From Acorus gramineus (Eukaryota; Streptophyta; Magnoliopsida; Acorales; Acoraceae), in assembly GCA_030737835.1 (NCBI GenBank), contig CM060851.1, forward strand, positions 10,287,611-10,351,610: 64,000 nt of DNA. Direction: 5' to 3'. How positions within the stretch are numbered: position 1 is the stretch's first letter; every line of letters starts with the position of its first letter. Positions 41,664 through 54,296 of this stretch are shown here, one piece after another. Made by a program: the position numbers and the translations under genes. The notes under the pieces are model-generated. The model was not told the DNA's origin. It did no database searches and was given only the letters and a program-made list of their open reading frames with translations.

Positions 41664-44571
41664 TGTTATATATGTGTCACTTTTTGGCCTATTGGCAACC
41701 ATTGGAGCATTTTTGGCAGTTTTAAAATTTTTAGTGTTTTTCGATCAGAACCGCATAATTTTGGACTGTTAGCTATCGTCTGAGTTAGAGAACTCCGATT
41801 GAAAATCTAACTGCATATTATGTGTCCTGGTGCCATTTTAAGCCACTCATGAAAATTTCATCGAATTCCGGCATCGTTTACAAAAATTTCACAGTTCCGG
41901 GGCGTATCCGGGTTTTTAAGTCGCACACTATATAAGAGGTGTTATAAAAATCAAATGGAACTATTCATCATCCCCGACCTTGAGCTCTCTCTCTCCTCTC
42001 CTCCGTTTTTCTTCCGTTTGAGCCTCCTACACCCCTCAAAACCAAAAACCTAAAACACGGGAAGTGTAGATCGGGTCCCGATCTACACACCGGTGTCTTC
42101 AAATCCCGTTTCCGGCGATCCTAGCCTCCCCGACCTCCCCTCTTTGTCCTCTGATTTGGCCCGTTTCGAAGGCCAAGGTAGATCGGGGCGTGAGAAGGCC
42201 GTTGGGAAGGGTTTCGGTGCGCGGAGATCACCCAGTCACCCCTTCCTCCCCCTCGGTAGGCTTCTTTCCCTCTTTTTTTCTTGTTAGATGATTGCTAGGG
42301 GGGGTTTTTGTGTTTGGGGGTGGTCGGCGGCAGTGGGGGTCGTCGGAGGGTGGTAGGAGGTGGTCGGAGGTGGTCGGCGATCGTGGGAGGGGCGGTGGTG
42401 GCGCTCGAGCAGTGGCTGGCCTGTTCCGGGCAGCAGGCAGCAGCGGCAGCGACCCAGGCAGCGCGCAGGCCGGGCGCGCGCGGGCATGCGCGCGTGCGTG
42501 CGCGGGCGTGCGTACGCGTGAGTGCGCGCGGGTCTGGTGCGGGGAGCTGCTCGGGCGGGGTGTGCGCGGGCCTGTTCGTGCGGCTGTGTGCGAGGGGCTG
42601 ATGGCGAGCTGCGCGCGACGAGCTGGTCGCGCGGGTCCGGCGCGAGGGGCTGGTCGAGCGGCGATGCGCACGGGTTGGCGGTGCTAGGCGTGCGGGTGCA
42701 GTGCGTGCGCGAGGTGGTGGCCGAGGGCAGTGCGCGCGGAAGGGTGTGCAGAGTGCGCGCGGAGGGCGCGGTGAGGCAGCCGTGATGCGCGCGAGGCGCG
42801 GCGAAGCGGCAGTGGTGCTCGCGGGGTGCTCGCGGGCCGGCGCGAGGTGTTCGGGGCGCGCGCGGACTGCTGCGGCTGGGCGCAGGGGACGCGCGAGGAG
42901 CCCGGGGTGGTGCGGCGGCGTGTCCAGGCGGCGGGCAGGGGCCGGCGGAGCGCGGGATGCGCGGGCTGGAGCGCGGCGGTGCACCCGGGCGGTCGGGTGG
43001 CCGTGCGGGGGTGTTGGGTGTTTTGTTTGGGGATTTTGGGTACTTTAATTGTGTGTTTTGTGTGATTTGGGGTCATTGGGGATTATACTTACCAAATAAT
43101 ACCCTGTCTTGCAGATCTCGACGGACGGTCGCGCGTCGACCCGATTTCCGATGAGTGGGACAACCCAACCCAGTTTGGGAGGCGTTACATGCTTTGGGCG
43201 TGTACCGATCTCCCCTGGGGCGTATAGTTTGTATTAATTATTGCAATTATAATCTATGTATGCATGATGTGTGTGTAGAATTGCATGCCACCCTAGATTG
43301 TGTGATAGGGACTTGCACCCTTAGGATTGTGCATGAGCCGTGCATCCTGCCACCTCGCTATCATGCTAGGAAAGCCCGACCTGTGCATGCGTCCTATTAG
43401 TTTGGTTTATTTAATTAAATGCGAACTGTAATAATAGATAGCATGCTTAGGGAATATAAGGGGGGCCTTGCGAGGTTAACATTGAGACCCGGGTTAGGGT
43501 ACTCCGTGTTCCTCGTTTGGTTGTCGGATGTCCTACATCGGGACCTCAGGTTATCCTCCCAAGGTCTCTTTTTCCCATATTGGTCGTATTTATTTCCCCG
43601 CATCCTGGTTATGCGCGCTGGTGGAATTCTGAGGAATTCGAGACATTAGAGTCGTAGAGATGTGCTGTCAGCGGATCCGAGTGGATCACATGCGATGGAT
43701 AGGCTGTTTTGTTCCCCTCGTCGGATCCGTGTAGAGACTACCTCGGCGTTAGACAGGTTGTCCCGTGCAGGGGCTCCCACTAGTAGGCGCCTCCTGATTT
43801 GGTGAAGGACTGTGCTGAACATGGGAGTGGCCAAACAACCACGGAGTGAGGAGAGACTATCGGTGGACCAAGGGTAACCAACAGCCTAGTCAGTCCCAAG
43901 AGCCTAGGTCACCTGCTGAGAGGTGAGGGTGAGGGTATGGTGGGCCGGCGATGCGACGACCCACAGGATTTATGTATGGATGATTATCAACCCACTAAGT
44001 CCCAACATCCTAGGTCACCTGTGGAGGGTGAGGGTGAGGGTGAGGGTATGGGGTTCGGCGATGAACGAGCCCCCGGATTGTGATATTATGCCACTTGTGG
44101 CTTATGAATTGCTTAAATGTGGTTAATATGAACTGTATGCATGGGTTGTGCTATTCACTGAGCGTGTGGCTCACCCCTCGCATATTGTCTTTTTCAGTGA
44201 TCTCTGAGGGAGGAGCTTCCCGAGCGATTACACCGCGTCCCACGAGTTTTGAGGGCATCAACACCCTTCTTTCTGTTGTACGTATATGTTCTGTGCTTGG
44301 GCACTTAGTTGGATTATGTTTGGGATTTTATTTGTGTATATATGGACATGTTGGCTCTCACAGGACTTATGATTGTGTATCGAGTCTGTAGTATGTTTTG
44401 ACTACAGACTCAGTCTTTTTAGCTTCCGCATTTGGTGTATATATTATGTCAGCCCTGCTTTTATCTGTGTTGTCATTTTAGTGATTGTTTGTGGTTTATT
44501 GTTGGTTTCCTGTTACTGATATCATATATACACTTGCCGCGTCCCGGGGACGGCCGCCCTGGGGCGTGACA
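41664..44571 (+). mobile_element. Solo LTR D1
   Basis: The 2908-bp LTR runs from TGTTATATATG to GGGGCGTGACA, with a perfect 5-bp target duplication GTTTC (41659-41663 and 44572-44576) in element 1. No internal region or second LTR remains. Ends and several internal blocks match D2 in reverse. It contains a 700-bp GC-rich part (42300-43010) and a G-quadruplex-type motif. Overlapping GC-rich ORFs at 42100-43150 are not conserved coding sequences. Confidence 0.9.
44025..44052 (+). other. G-quadruplex-type motif in solo LTR D1
   Basis: Five G-runs of three or four are separated by 3-base loops (GGGTGAGGGTGAGGGTGAGG continuing to TATGGGG). A related shorter GGTGAGGGTGAGGG lies at 43922-43937. Confidence 0.7.
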
Positions 44572-45290
44572 GTTTCAGTTGCACCCGCCGCAAGAGGAAG
44601 CGCCTCTGACTTCATGACATTCCTGCAAGGCTCGCTCTTCAGTCCTGCGATGTTGGCAACTACCGACTTCATTACGGCGGAGTTATCTGGACAACCAGGG
44701 GAAGGAAATCCATCGACATCTATGATATCGGACAAGGTACAACCAAGGAAACTGATTACCTGACCATGCAAGGCCGCAGGTTCAGAAGACGACGGTGGAT
44801 TTGGCCGATCCCCCTGATCCTCCAATTCGAGAAGCTGAGGCCCGAGCACCTGGGGGACCTGTTCTGGACCCGGTTCGGGCACCCCATCACGATACTCATA
44901 GAAGCCCTTGCGGTAACCTCTGTCATAAGCCACCGAAATGGCCTCTTCCAACTTCTTTTCAATCGAGCCCAGTCGGTCCTGTACCTTTTCAAGGACTTGG
45001 ATTTCAAAATCCAGCTCTCTCTCTCTTCTGCTGTTCGACCTCAAATGCGATGCGAGACCGATCAGCTCTTTCCTTCTCTAGCGCCAGGGACGTTTCAAGA
45101 AGGTCCTTCTTGAACCTTTCGACCACCCGGGAGTGCTCCTCTTGGGCGGTACTTAACGCAATCTCGGCTTTCTCCCGTGCCACCTGCTCCTCTTCATAGG
45201 CACGATGTGCCCGAGCAACGTCACTAATAACTTGGTCGAATCTTTGACCCACCATGCTCAAATAAACGCGAGCTGTTTCAGGATAAGAAG

Positions 45291-48200
45291 TGTCACGCCC
45301 CAGGGCGGCCGTCCTCGAGACGCGGCAATATATAAAGTATCAGCTATCAATACCTGAGGTCAACAAAGACTCCAACAACAACACACAAGGTGGCAAGGCA
45401 AAGATAAATGATAACTGACTAAAAAGCGGAAGCATAAGATACCAATGTCTGTAAACCAAAAACATTATTACAGACTCGAATACACAATCAATGTCCTGTG
45501 AGAGCCAAGTCTAGCCCAAATAAAATACATGTGCCACATGCACGATTTACAATACATAAAATGACTCTAGGACTGCTGACAGCCTCGCACTCGCCACCCG
45601 CCGGATAGAACGTTCCACGCACATAAGACCACGCCACAGGGAAGCTCCAGCTCCACGCCCAACACTGCCCTTGTAAAAGAAACAGTACGCGAGGGGTGAG
45701 CCACAAGCTCAGTGAGTGGTTGGAAACCAATCACCATCGCAACAGTTTAATGTTAAGGCAATTTCCTTTCAATGAAAACATGGGTGGAAACCCAAAGGAT
45801 AACAAGGTCACGCGGCAGCGCAACCAACCTCACCCTCACCCTCACTCCCGGAGGGAGACTCTTGGGACTCTTGGGGAGAGACCATACCGTTGGTCGAAGA
45901 GACGCGGAATTACTGGTCTACACAACACTACTGGATCATCTACATCGAGGTCTACACAACACTACTGGATCATCTACATCGAGATAACTGCCCAACGATG
46001 TCTTTGAACATCGATACGTAACCAGACCCAACAACTATGGGAACAGACAAACAACGAATGGGTCACGCGGCGACGTGACTTCACCTCGTCCTCACCCTCA
46101 CCCCTAAGAGTGACACAGGACTGTTGGAAGAAAACCTTTTGTTCTACACCCTTCGTCATCCGGTAGCCCTCTCCCGAGTAGCCTCTACCTGGTATACTCC
46201 CATGATCAGTACATCTGCCGAACGCATCGGTAGTACCTACAGGTGGGAGCCCTCTGTCAGGACAGCTTTAACGTCGGGTAGCTTCAACGCGGGTCCGAAG
46301 AAGGAGAGAACGATTCCACACTCGCAAAATCATCCAGTAGCCCTCTCCCGCGTAGCCTCTACCTCTCGGCCTTCCACGATCGATACATCAGCCAGATGCG
46401 TACCGCGATATGCATCAGTAGCACCTACAAGTGGTTGCACCCAAACAGGACATCTTCGACGCTGGGGTGTTCGACGCACGACGATGTCGGGAGGAAGCAC
46501 CCCACGTTCGCAAAGCGAACCCTATGGGAAAGTCAACTACGCTCGATAATCACATATCGATGATATCGAATACTCTTGTACTCCCACACGGGTGCGTCGC
46601 TCGGACACAAGGGGTTACCTCTGCTCTCACGCAGAAATAAGCCCAAGGCACATAACCCAACAGGCGGTTCATACACACGCCTAGCACGGGTAGGCCTAGT
46701 TTAATGCCATAACTACCGGCTTAACAAAACCGATAAGATAATGAATTCTCCTGAATTCCAAATGAGTGCATCGCTCGGATGCACGGGGGCGATTACATCA
46801 CTAGCGCTCTAACTAATAAGGTACAACCCGACAACGGGTCATACCCACGCCTATTTCAGATAGGCCTAATCAGTTTTAACATGCGCATATATATCCAGGA
46901 GAATTATATCTTAGTTATGTACATGAACTACATGCACGATAACATATCAAATAATTATAGGGATACTCCTTAACATGGATAAACAATATATATACCATGC
47001 ATGGGCTAAATAATATGCATACAAGCTTACAAGCATACCTCATGTAAGCATACAAGCATTCAAGCATACAAGCATACCTCATACAAGCATACTAGCATTC
47101 AACCATATACCCTAAAATGCATTGGATATCACCAACTTAAAAGGGCCAAGCGCGATCTCGCGCACTTACAGGTGCATGCCAATATTCCCAAACGAACCTG
47201 AGTCGAGTAGGAAATCGCATCTACTTACTCAGTTCCCGCAAAGAGGGAGGGCGAGAGAGAGGTAAAGTCTCATCCTCTTCGGAAGCTGGTCATAGCTTTG
47301 CCCCAACAAGATGGGTGCAACAACCATACCACATCCTCCAGTCTTATGACCAGTGAATATTAAGTATGCACCCAGTTATTAACCCAGGTTTAATCATGCT
47401 AGATATTATTAACATAGGGAGGTAGTACTATAAATAGAGACTACCTAAGGCATGCATATTCTATACAATTATATTAACACACATCACGCATGCCCATGCA
47501 CGAAGGGCGCATGCAAACATAATAATTCACACATGAATATGATACATGTGCAAGTATATGGTAGAAATAGGGGGTTCTATACAATATACGAGCTATACTA
47601 ACCTAGCATGCAAATACCTAGCATATTATGGGTTAGACATGACCATACTACTTATCTAAATAAGTAGTATAGTCAGGGTACCCAACGGATGTGCGATGCA
47701 CGGCTACGTGCATCCAACGCTTCCTAAAGGGTTGGATCGAACCACTCACCGATACCCAGATCGCCGTGCGTCCGGTCAACGAGATCTGCAAAACACAACC
47801 AATGATCCACAATTAAAATATGGAACCTCCTAACACACATATAAGCCTACTTCATGAAGACCCTAACTCCTGATACTTCCATATTATCACACAAGACACA
47901 TGCAAACAACTCCTTGACACACAATCGAGCAAAACTGCCAAACCTGCTGCAACCAGCCCTACTATTTGATCTCCACAGCACCAAATACACATCCAAAAAT
48001 TATGAAATAAATCATACACATTCTCTGATATGCTGGGATCATAATCCATGAAGACATTAGAACCTAATTTTGCCTTTACAAGCCCGAAATAAATTATTTC
48101 CAGAAGCAGGTCAATTCCTACGCGAATCTGGATAGGCCATGCAAAACAGGTTCTAACTTACACCACAGATATCATAATGACCCCAAATTTCATATATAAC

Positions 48201-49052
48201 AACTAGACACATAGATGATCATATCATATGAAGACATAATCCTAAACATGTGCCTCTAAATACTAGATTCACTGAGATCTTTAAAAGACAGAGAGCTGCC
48301 TTACCAAAACAGGGGGAGGGAAATGGGGAGATGCGGGGTTCTCGACACACCCACGACCACCTCAACCACCACCACCACTACCACCACCTCATCAGCATCT
48401 CCTCAAGCCCTTCATGGCTGAAAACAGGGGTGCAAAGGGGGCATGAGAAGGAGATAGAGAGAAGAGAAACAAGGCACACCAACAATACATGAACACACAA
48501 GCACAAACACCTACCTTTCACTTCTTTTTCCTTTTCACCTTCACCTTCTCCTTCTCCTTCTCCTTCTCTTCTTCTTCCCTTAAAAACCAACAAAAGGAGC
48601 AGAAAAAAGGAGAGTGAAGAGGAGGGCACGTTGAGGGAGAGAGGGGAGAGAGAGAGAGAGCAAAAGTCACTCACAAATACGGCTTTAAATGGGGAAAAAG
48701 TGAGTTGGTGGGAGCTTTGACAAGTCAACCCAACCAAGCTAGAGGACAAAACCATTTAACCATGGTCAATGGTCTTCTTTGACTTGTCAAAGTCTCTAAC
48801 TAACTTGGTCATAGTCCCCCCTGACAAGCCAGCATCAACCAAAACCCGGATACGATTCGAAACTGCATAATTTTCTAAAGCGTAATCGGAATTCGATGAA
48901 ATTTCTATGGGCAGTGCAAAATGGTACCTCGACCCATAATATACAAATAGACTTTCAATCAGAGTACTCCAACTCCCGCAGGTAGCTAAAAGCCAAAATT
49001 TTAGCAATTCCGATCGAAAACAAATAAGGCTCCAAATGACACGAGCATAACA
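45291..49052 (-). mobile_element. Solo LTR D2
   Basis: The 3762-bp LTR is in reverse orientation, starting TGTCACGCCCC and ending CATAACA on the plus strand, with a perfect 5-bp target duplication AGAAG (45286-45290 and 49053-49057). It is related to D1 at both ends and around the internal CTTGCAGATCTCG block (D1 43113, D2 about 47780 reversed). It sits in or beside an intron of antisense gene B. No coding sequence. Confidence 0.9.
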
Positions 49053-50855
49053 AGAAGACCATAAAAATGAACAATAACAGTGCAAAATGCAACTATCAGC
49101 AGTCCGATTCACATCAAAATAAAAGGTACCTGGTAGGCCATGTTCTGCAGGACAGAACCCATCTCAGAAACGGACATGTCACCCGCCATAGCCTTATCCT
49201 TCTCCAAGATCACGGATCGGATCAAACCGACCGCCACTTCTCGATCCTTCAAGCCAGAATCGGTAACATGAATCGAGCGGGACAGAGCCCGAGGAGTAGG
49301 AACGAACGGCCGGGCCTCCGGTTCCCGAAGAGTGACTGGTGGGGAAGAAAACATGGGGGCGGGGACGATCCCTTTCCCCTTGCCCAAGGAAACATCGGAA
49401 GACAGCGGCGGTAGCTGAGGGGACGAAGAAGAATGTCCAGCCATGGCCAGCCTGCTCCTTTTAGAAGGAGTGCTCGAGGAAGGTTTCATCGGCGAACGCC
49501 GCCTTTTCTCAGGACCGGGGAGTTGGCCAATTCTTCCAGACCGAGCGTCCACCTCGGCCTGAAGCACAGCAAGTCGAGCCATTTTATCCTTCTCACTAGA
49601 AGGAGTGATGATCTTCTCCATAGATCTAATGGCCCGCGTTTCCGCGGACTTCGGATCAGTAGAAGGCACCGCAACTCTCCTCTCCTTCACGCCGGGAGTT
49701 ACCGCTGACCTCCCATTGGAATTGAGGCCCGATTTCTATCCGGACCTGAGGTCGGCCAAGGGCGCCGAGGGTCTGGTCACCCCCTCCTTCTCGGTAGTAC
49801 TAGGGGCTGTTCTTCCTAAGGAGCTTGAGTCAGATTTCCCCCCAGGCTTTGGGCTGCCCTTAGAACCCCTCCGGAGCCGCAAACCATGTCGGGATCCACT
49901 AGACGAGCTCTCTGTCGCCATAGGATCGCCAAAGACTAATTGAAAGATGGGCTCCAAGTCTTCCTCGGAGTGTCCTTTGCCCTCAGGAAGTCGGCCGGCG
50001 TCAGTCACAGGTGGTCTCGATTCGATGATAGGGGAAGAGGGAGCCGCTACAATGTCACAAAAGCGAGGACCAAGACGACGGTAGCTACTTGGGTTGGGAT
50101 TATCCCAACCAAGAATCCAGAAGTAGGCCCGGTCGCTCCTCTTGAAAGTAGCTTTGATTTGCTCTAGCCTCACCAAATCCTTGGACGGACGCGAATTTGC
50201 GGTAGAAGCTAAACCAGAATGGAAAATAAGTTCAGTAAGGCAAAAATGCAAAGTTATTCATGAGCAGACCAAATAACACAGCCCGACCTAGAGAGCCTAT
50301 CAAGCCGATCCGGGGGACTCTCCATATATCTTCGGGAGCGCCACCGAACTCCCAGTTGCCAGACAGAATAATCAGCTTACTCTCGGACCAACCCTTATCG
50401 GAGTCTGGCAGGTCATCTATCAATTTCTCTTTGGAATTTCTAGCCCTGAAGTGATAGCCCTTACCGGATTTCCTAAGCTCATAAGTATACATAATTTTGG
50501 GGACGCTTAAATCTAAGTTAAGCTCCCATTTAGCGCCACATAGCACATCAAAACCCTGAAAAAGTTGGGATTGCACTGTGTCGGGTGGAGATCGAAAGTT
50601 GACAAGAACTTCCTCACGAGTGGAGGGAATGGCACCGTTAGGGCACCCCTAGCTATGTGGGAAGGATACACGTACATACACGAGTGGTTCATGCTATCTA
50701 GAGGAATAGGAAACGAGTCAAAATCCGACCATGCCATGCCTACCAACTCAGGGATTTCAAATATGCTCCTAAGGCCATGTAGGGATTTATCGATTGATGT
50801 TCTCATAATGGAAAGGCAGATAAAGAAGAAAGATGGGATAAAGTATCCTTCCTAA

Positions 50856-51764
50856 AAAATGAAGAACAAACCTAGCAGGAGAGAGAAAGGACGATACCTC
50901 GATTTGAAGATGAAGGGCTCAGTTACCTCTTTGTCCAGATGATGGATCCCTATTTAAAAGACGTCAGCCGCGCCATAGAAACGGTGCACCCTTTCGGCTA
51001 CCCGAGATACGACGGTTGGCGCCTCGGGAAGGAGAAACGGCAACCCTAATCATGAGATCGATTTCAAAATGCCTTAAATATCCCGCTCAAGCGCCACATG
51101 TAAGAAAGCTCACAGGCCTCTGACACTAGAAGATACGAAGGACCGTGAGGACCAGACCATGCATGACCGCGTTCAGGCTGATGAGCTGGAGAATCAAACG
51201 GCTATGATTGTCACTAACCAGTCAACCTAACATCGAAAAGCGTGACCTTTAGAAGTCGGCCCAAAACAAAAATAAAGTTGACGATGCCCAACCAGGAGGG
51301 GGCGGACTCACTTTAAGCCCGACTTGACAACTCTGATCTATTCGAAAAACAACCTGCAGGGTTAAGGTTCAGAAGAGAGAAGAATGCAGGGACGAGGCAC
51401 AACAATGCAAGCCAAATCTATGGCAGAAATACAATCGTATACGATAAGCGTAAACATTCGACATAGGAGAAAGTTTGAAATACAAAGTCACGACAAAAAG
51501 ACAAACTGTACGCGGGACGCGGCCCGGAAAAACTTTTACAATAATAAAAATAAAAGCGAGATTGAAGCATTTGTTGGAACGAGAACGGAGACGTGCAAGG
51601 AGGCACGTAGTGGCATCTTCTCACTGATGAGAGCGAGAAGTAGACGGATCAGGCTGAGCTGAGGTGCTCGGAGCATCCTCCGCAAAGTGGCCATAACGTC
51701 TCTCATAGAGAGAAAGATCGTACACATCTTTCAACTGGTCCAAGGAGGGAAAGGCTTCACCGCC
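50856..51764. other. Spacer between antisense genes A and B
   Basis: About 900 bp with no convincing coding sequence. It probably holds the promoter of gene B and the 3' region of gene A. Confidence 0.4.
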
Positions 51765-53056
51765 TCAACCGGCCATGTAACTGGCATGAAAACCAGCAGA
51801 GAAGTCACTAAATCGCTCTCCCTCCTCCTCTTTGGCAAGGCGCCTCAGCCTATTGAGCTCTCTCCCGGCGGCAGTGACGTGTCCCCAAGCTGTGAGGCTA
51901 GCCTTGCAAGGAAGAGCTGAGGGCACAGCGAATTGAGTGTCAGTCATAGGACAATCGCCAACCGCAAGCCAACGGGGGCTGGGACTGAAGACACGACCGG
52001 GCGCCCTCGCTGGAGAAGAAGGAACTGGAGCCACCACACTAGGCTCTCCAGCGGCCTCTGGAAAGCCCCGAAAATGCCCGGCATGATCTTTCGTTCGGGG
52101 GGACTCACCCCCGCGAGCTCCTCCCTCTCCCCGGGCTTGCTCTCCAGAGGCCGCGGATGGAGAAGCTTGATGAGTCATGAAAGAGGGGGGAGCTGGATGA
52201 TTCAGGGGACTGCCACCTCCAAGGAAAGCGTCTTCCTCCTCTTCTTCCTCCACTTCAATCTGGATCGGGCGGTTGTATGGCACAGCCGACCTAATCGCCA
52301 CCTTACGGCGACGATTCGACCTCCTCAACGCGCCCCCGCCGACGGACGAAGAGTTGGACGTCTCGCCCCGAGAGAAGGAAGAGGCGCTAGGACGGACACC
52401 CCCGCTTAAAGATGGCAGAGGGGACGGAGCAGGCGCAACGCCAAGGTTGACAAAGGCGGCACCCAATAAAGATTTCCAGCTCCTCTCCCGAAAACTTAGG
52501 GCGCGATCAATGTCTCCCATCCAGAGACTCTCTTGAGGGGGACACGCATTAAGGGACGAGTCACCTGCAAAAGGAGGACGTTATAAAAAGGAGGGGAAAG
52601 GAGCAAAACGGTTGACGCCAGGAAGAAGGACCAACCGGATCCCAAGGGAGAGTCCCTGCAATGAAGCGAAACGTCAAACGTGCAACCTTCGGGCGCCCAC
52701 GCGCCTTGAATCTTGAAGAGTTTGGACCGCCAATCATAGACGAACTCTTGCGCATCCTTGATCAGCTCCCGCGAAGCCGACCTCCGCGCCAGGTAGAACA
52801 TCCGGCCTTCTCCGTTGAGGAACTTCAGCGCATAGAAGCTCCGCACCTCGTTCAGGCCGAGGTTGATGCCGCAAGCACGATTGAGGGCAGTAACTGCCAT
52901 CAAAATGCGATAGGCGCTCGGAACGAGCTGGAGAGGGTGAAGGCCGAAGAAGCTCAAAAATTCCATTAACAGCAAAGATAACGGGAAGGTGATCATGCCA
53001 GCCTCGATCTGGCCGGAGTAGAGTAGGAGGGTTTCGGGATCGGGTTGAGGGGGCAT
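51765..53056 (-). pseudogene. Element 1 antisense gene A: gypsy-type transposase-domain protein
   Basis: The first segment (about 52561-53056) carries the putative gypsy-type transposase domain with FPLSLLLMEFLSFFGLHPLQ, YRILMAVTALNRACGINLGL and RSFYALKFLNGEGRMFYLAR. A donor CAG|GTGACT (about 52563) and an acceptor ending AAGAG near 52535 would remove a short intron. The second exon to 51765 is Ser/Pro-rich with an acidic run and a basic patch (RRSNRRRKVAIR). A Met at 53104 lies in a different frame and may be the original start, so a frameshift is likely. Antisense to element 1, upstream (in its own sense) of gene B. Function unknown. Confidence 0.7.
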
Positions 53057-53104
53057 TTCTCGGTATACTCCTCAACGACAAGGCTGTCGGGAAAGTTGGC
53101 CATT

Positions 53105-53484
53105 TTTAAGCAAGGAATAAGAGTGGAAGGACACGCTAGACAAAACCTACAACAAAGAAAGTCCTATTGAATTAAAAACTCAACAGCAGAAGAGCATATA
53201 TAAGGGATCGGGACCGGAACCCTAACCGCCACTGTCGATTCAGGAAGACGAGGCGGAAAAATTAAAATTGGGGAGTTATTCCCCCCCCCCCCCTAGTAAG
53301 TGGTACTAAATGAAGAGGGCAACTCGAGAAAATGACAAGTGTCGTAGGCACAAGCCATCGGGCCCAGCGCCCAAATCCAGTCGACGTGAAAGGCTTGGTG
53401 GGCAAGTCGTTCAGTCTGGCAGGCTTCCCCAGATCAGTTCTTCTGGGCCCCCAAGAAATCGAGAGCCCAAAAGAAGGGGGCATT
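53105..53484 (+). other. Element 1 3' untranslated region and polypurine tract
   Basis: Non-coding, with a 13-C run at 53281. It ends in the purine-rich AAAAGAAGGGGGCATT (about 53469-53484) directly before the 3' LTR, the PPT of element 1. Confidence 0.7.
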
Positions 53485-54296
53485 TGTAAGTGACCGAATT
53501 AGTCAATGTCGAATAAGCACAAGGGCTGGACTAGGAGCAGCCCCTGTTGGTAAAAATGGGCCAGAGGAAGGAGAACCCATGGGCCCAAAATTTCACCAAC
53601 GGCTCGGATGAATCCGCTTTCCTTCGAAAATCGAGCAGATGATTAAGCCCGACCTAAAAAGGCGACCATACGTTGTTAGTCACAGGACAGGAGTCAAACA
53701 TTGTCCGACTTTAAGATTAAGCCGACCAGAGGGCACTACCCGAGTAGAAGGCAGGTCGGCCATAGGGCCCTCCTCTACAGAAGAATGGTTAGCGAAGGGA
53801 ATATTCCCTGACACTAGAAAAGGACAGTTCGTTAGAAGAACGGTTATAGTATGATGATGATCCCTAGGAGCCACATGTCCAAGGATCCTGAGGCCACGTG
53901 GAGATTCCATATCGTGATATGATCACCCTACAAGGTCAAGCTCGGCACGCCCTTATGGACTATAAAAGGAGAGACTTCTCCTCCTTCTGGAGGTATGCAA
54001 AACACTGACTCTCTCTCCTATTAAGACTGAATGACTCTAAGTTCCTCTTCTTCCATAGAGGGAGAGATTACTGACTTGAGCGTCGGAGGGGCGTTAGCCG
54101 GCACCACACTGGTGTGAGTTTCAGGTACCCAAAGCCGCAGGGGAAGGAAGGAGGAGCCAGACGATCAAGGAAGCCGCAGGCGGTGATGAACTGACACGGA
54201 GGGAAGCACCAGCTTACGCCATCTCGAGTCTACATCCAAAGCTCGGATTAGCGAAGATCCGGCCCAAGAGGGGAGAACCGGATTCCATCCCTCACA
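53485..54296 (+). repeat. Element 1 3' LTR
   Basis: This 812-bp copy is co-linear with 4829-5642, including the TATA box at 53961. Differences are mostly C/T and G/A transitions, as expected of methylated old repeats. Confidence 0.95.

Larger units (their letters stand above)
41613..50806 (-). pseudogene. Element 1 antisense gene B: gypsy-type transposase-domain/coiled-coil protein, split by D1 and D2
   Basis: Minus-strand segments in order: 50513-50806 and 50232-50576 (frameshifted; domain core VYPSHIARGALTVPFPPLVR and FLSTFDLHPTQ), 49740-50200 after an acceptor CTGGTTTAG (KATFKRSDRAYFWILGWDN, then acidic/Ser-rich), 49131-49690 (nuclear-like, KR-rich, donor CAG|GTACC), then past D2 45004-45272 and 44577-45044 (coiled coil RREREL... 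and EQVAREKAEIALSTAQEEHS). Ignoring D1, the frame appears to continue to a TGA at 41613, overlapping the aRNH end. The fold resembles the putative gypsy-type transposase family (PF04195-like). Function is unknown. Frameshifts and two insertions show it is dead. Confidence 0.7.
4829..54296 (+). mobile_element. Element 1: nested Tat-lineage Ty3-gypsy retrotransposon (about 11 kb native sequence)
   Basis: Two direct LTRs (4829-5642 and 53485-54296, about 95 percent identical by eye) enclose a primer-binding site, gag, protease, RT-RNase H, a second RNase H, an antisense gene region and a polypurine tract, all consistent with plus orientation. The presence of both RNase H domains and an antisense region before the 3' LTR points to the Tat lineage. 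Integrase is missing. The body is split by insertions at 6608-15332, 16382-39332, 41664-44571 and 45291-49052. Removing them leaves about 11.1 kb. Flanking pentamers GGTTA (4824-4828) and GGATT (54297-54301) do not match well, so a target duplication is not demonstrated. Stops and frameshifts in every coding part make it dead. Confidence 0.9.

Noticed and set aside
42093..43154. Several overlapping GC-rich ORFs of 80-230 codons
   Set aside because: High GC removes stop codons in all frames. Arg/Ala/Gly-rich peptides on both strands without domains are expected by chance within solo LTR D1.
44496..44571. Continuation of the antisense gene B frame into solo LTR D1
   Set aside because: D1 is bounded by a perfect duplication at 44572, so codons left of that point belong to the inserted LTR, not to the gene.
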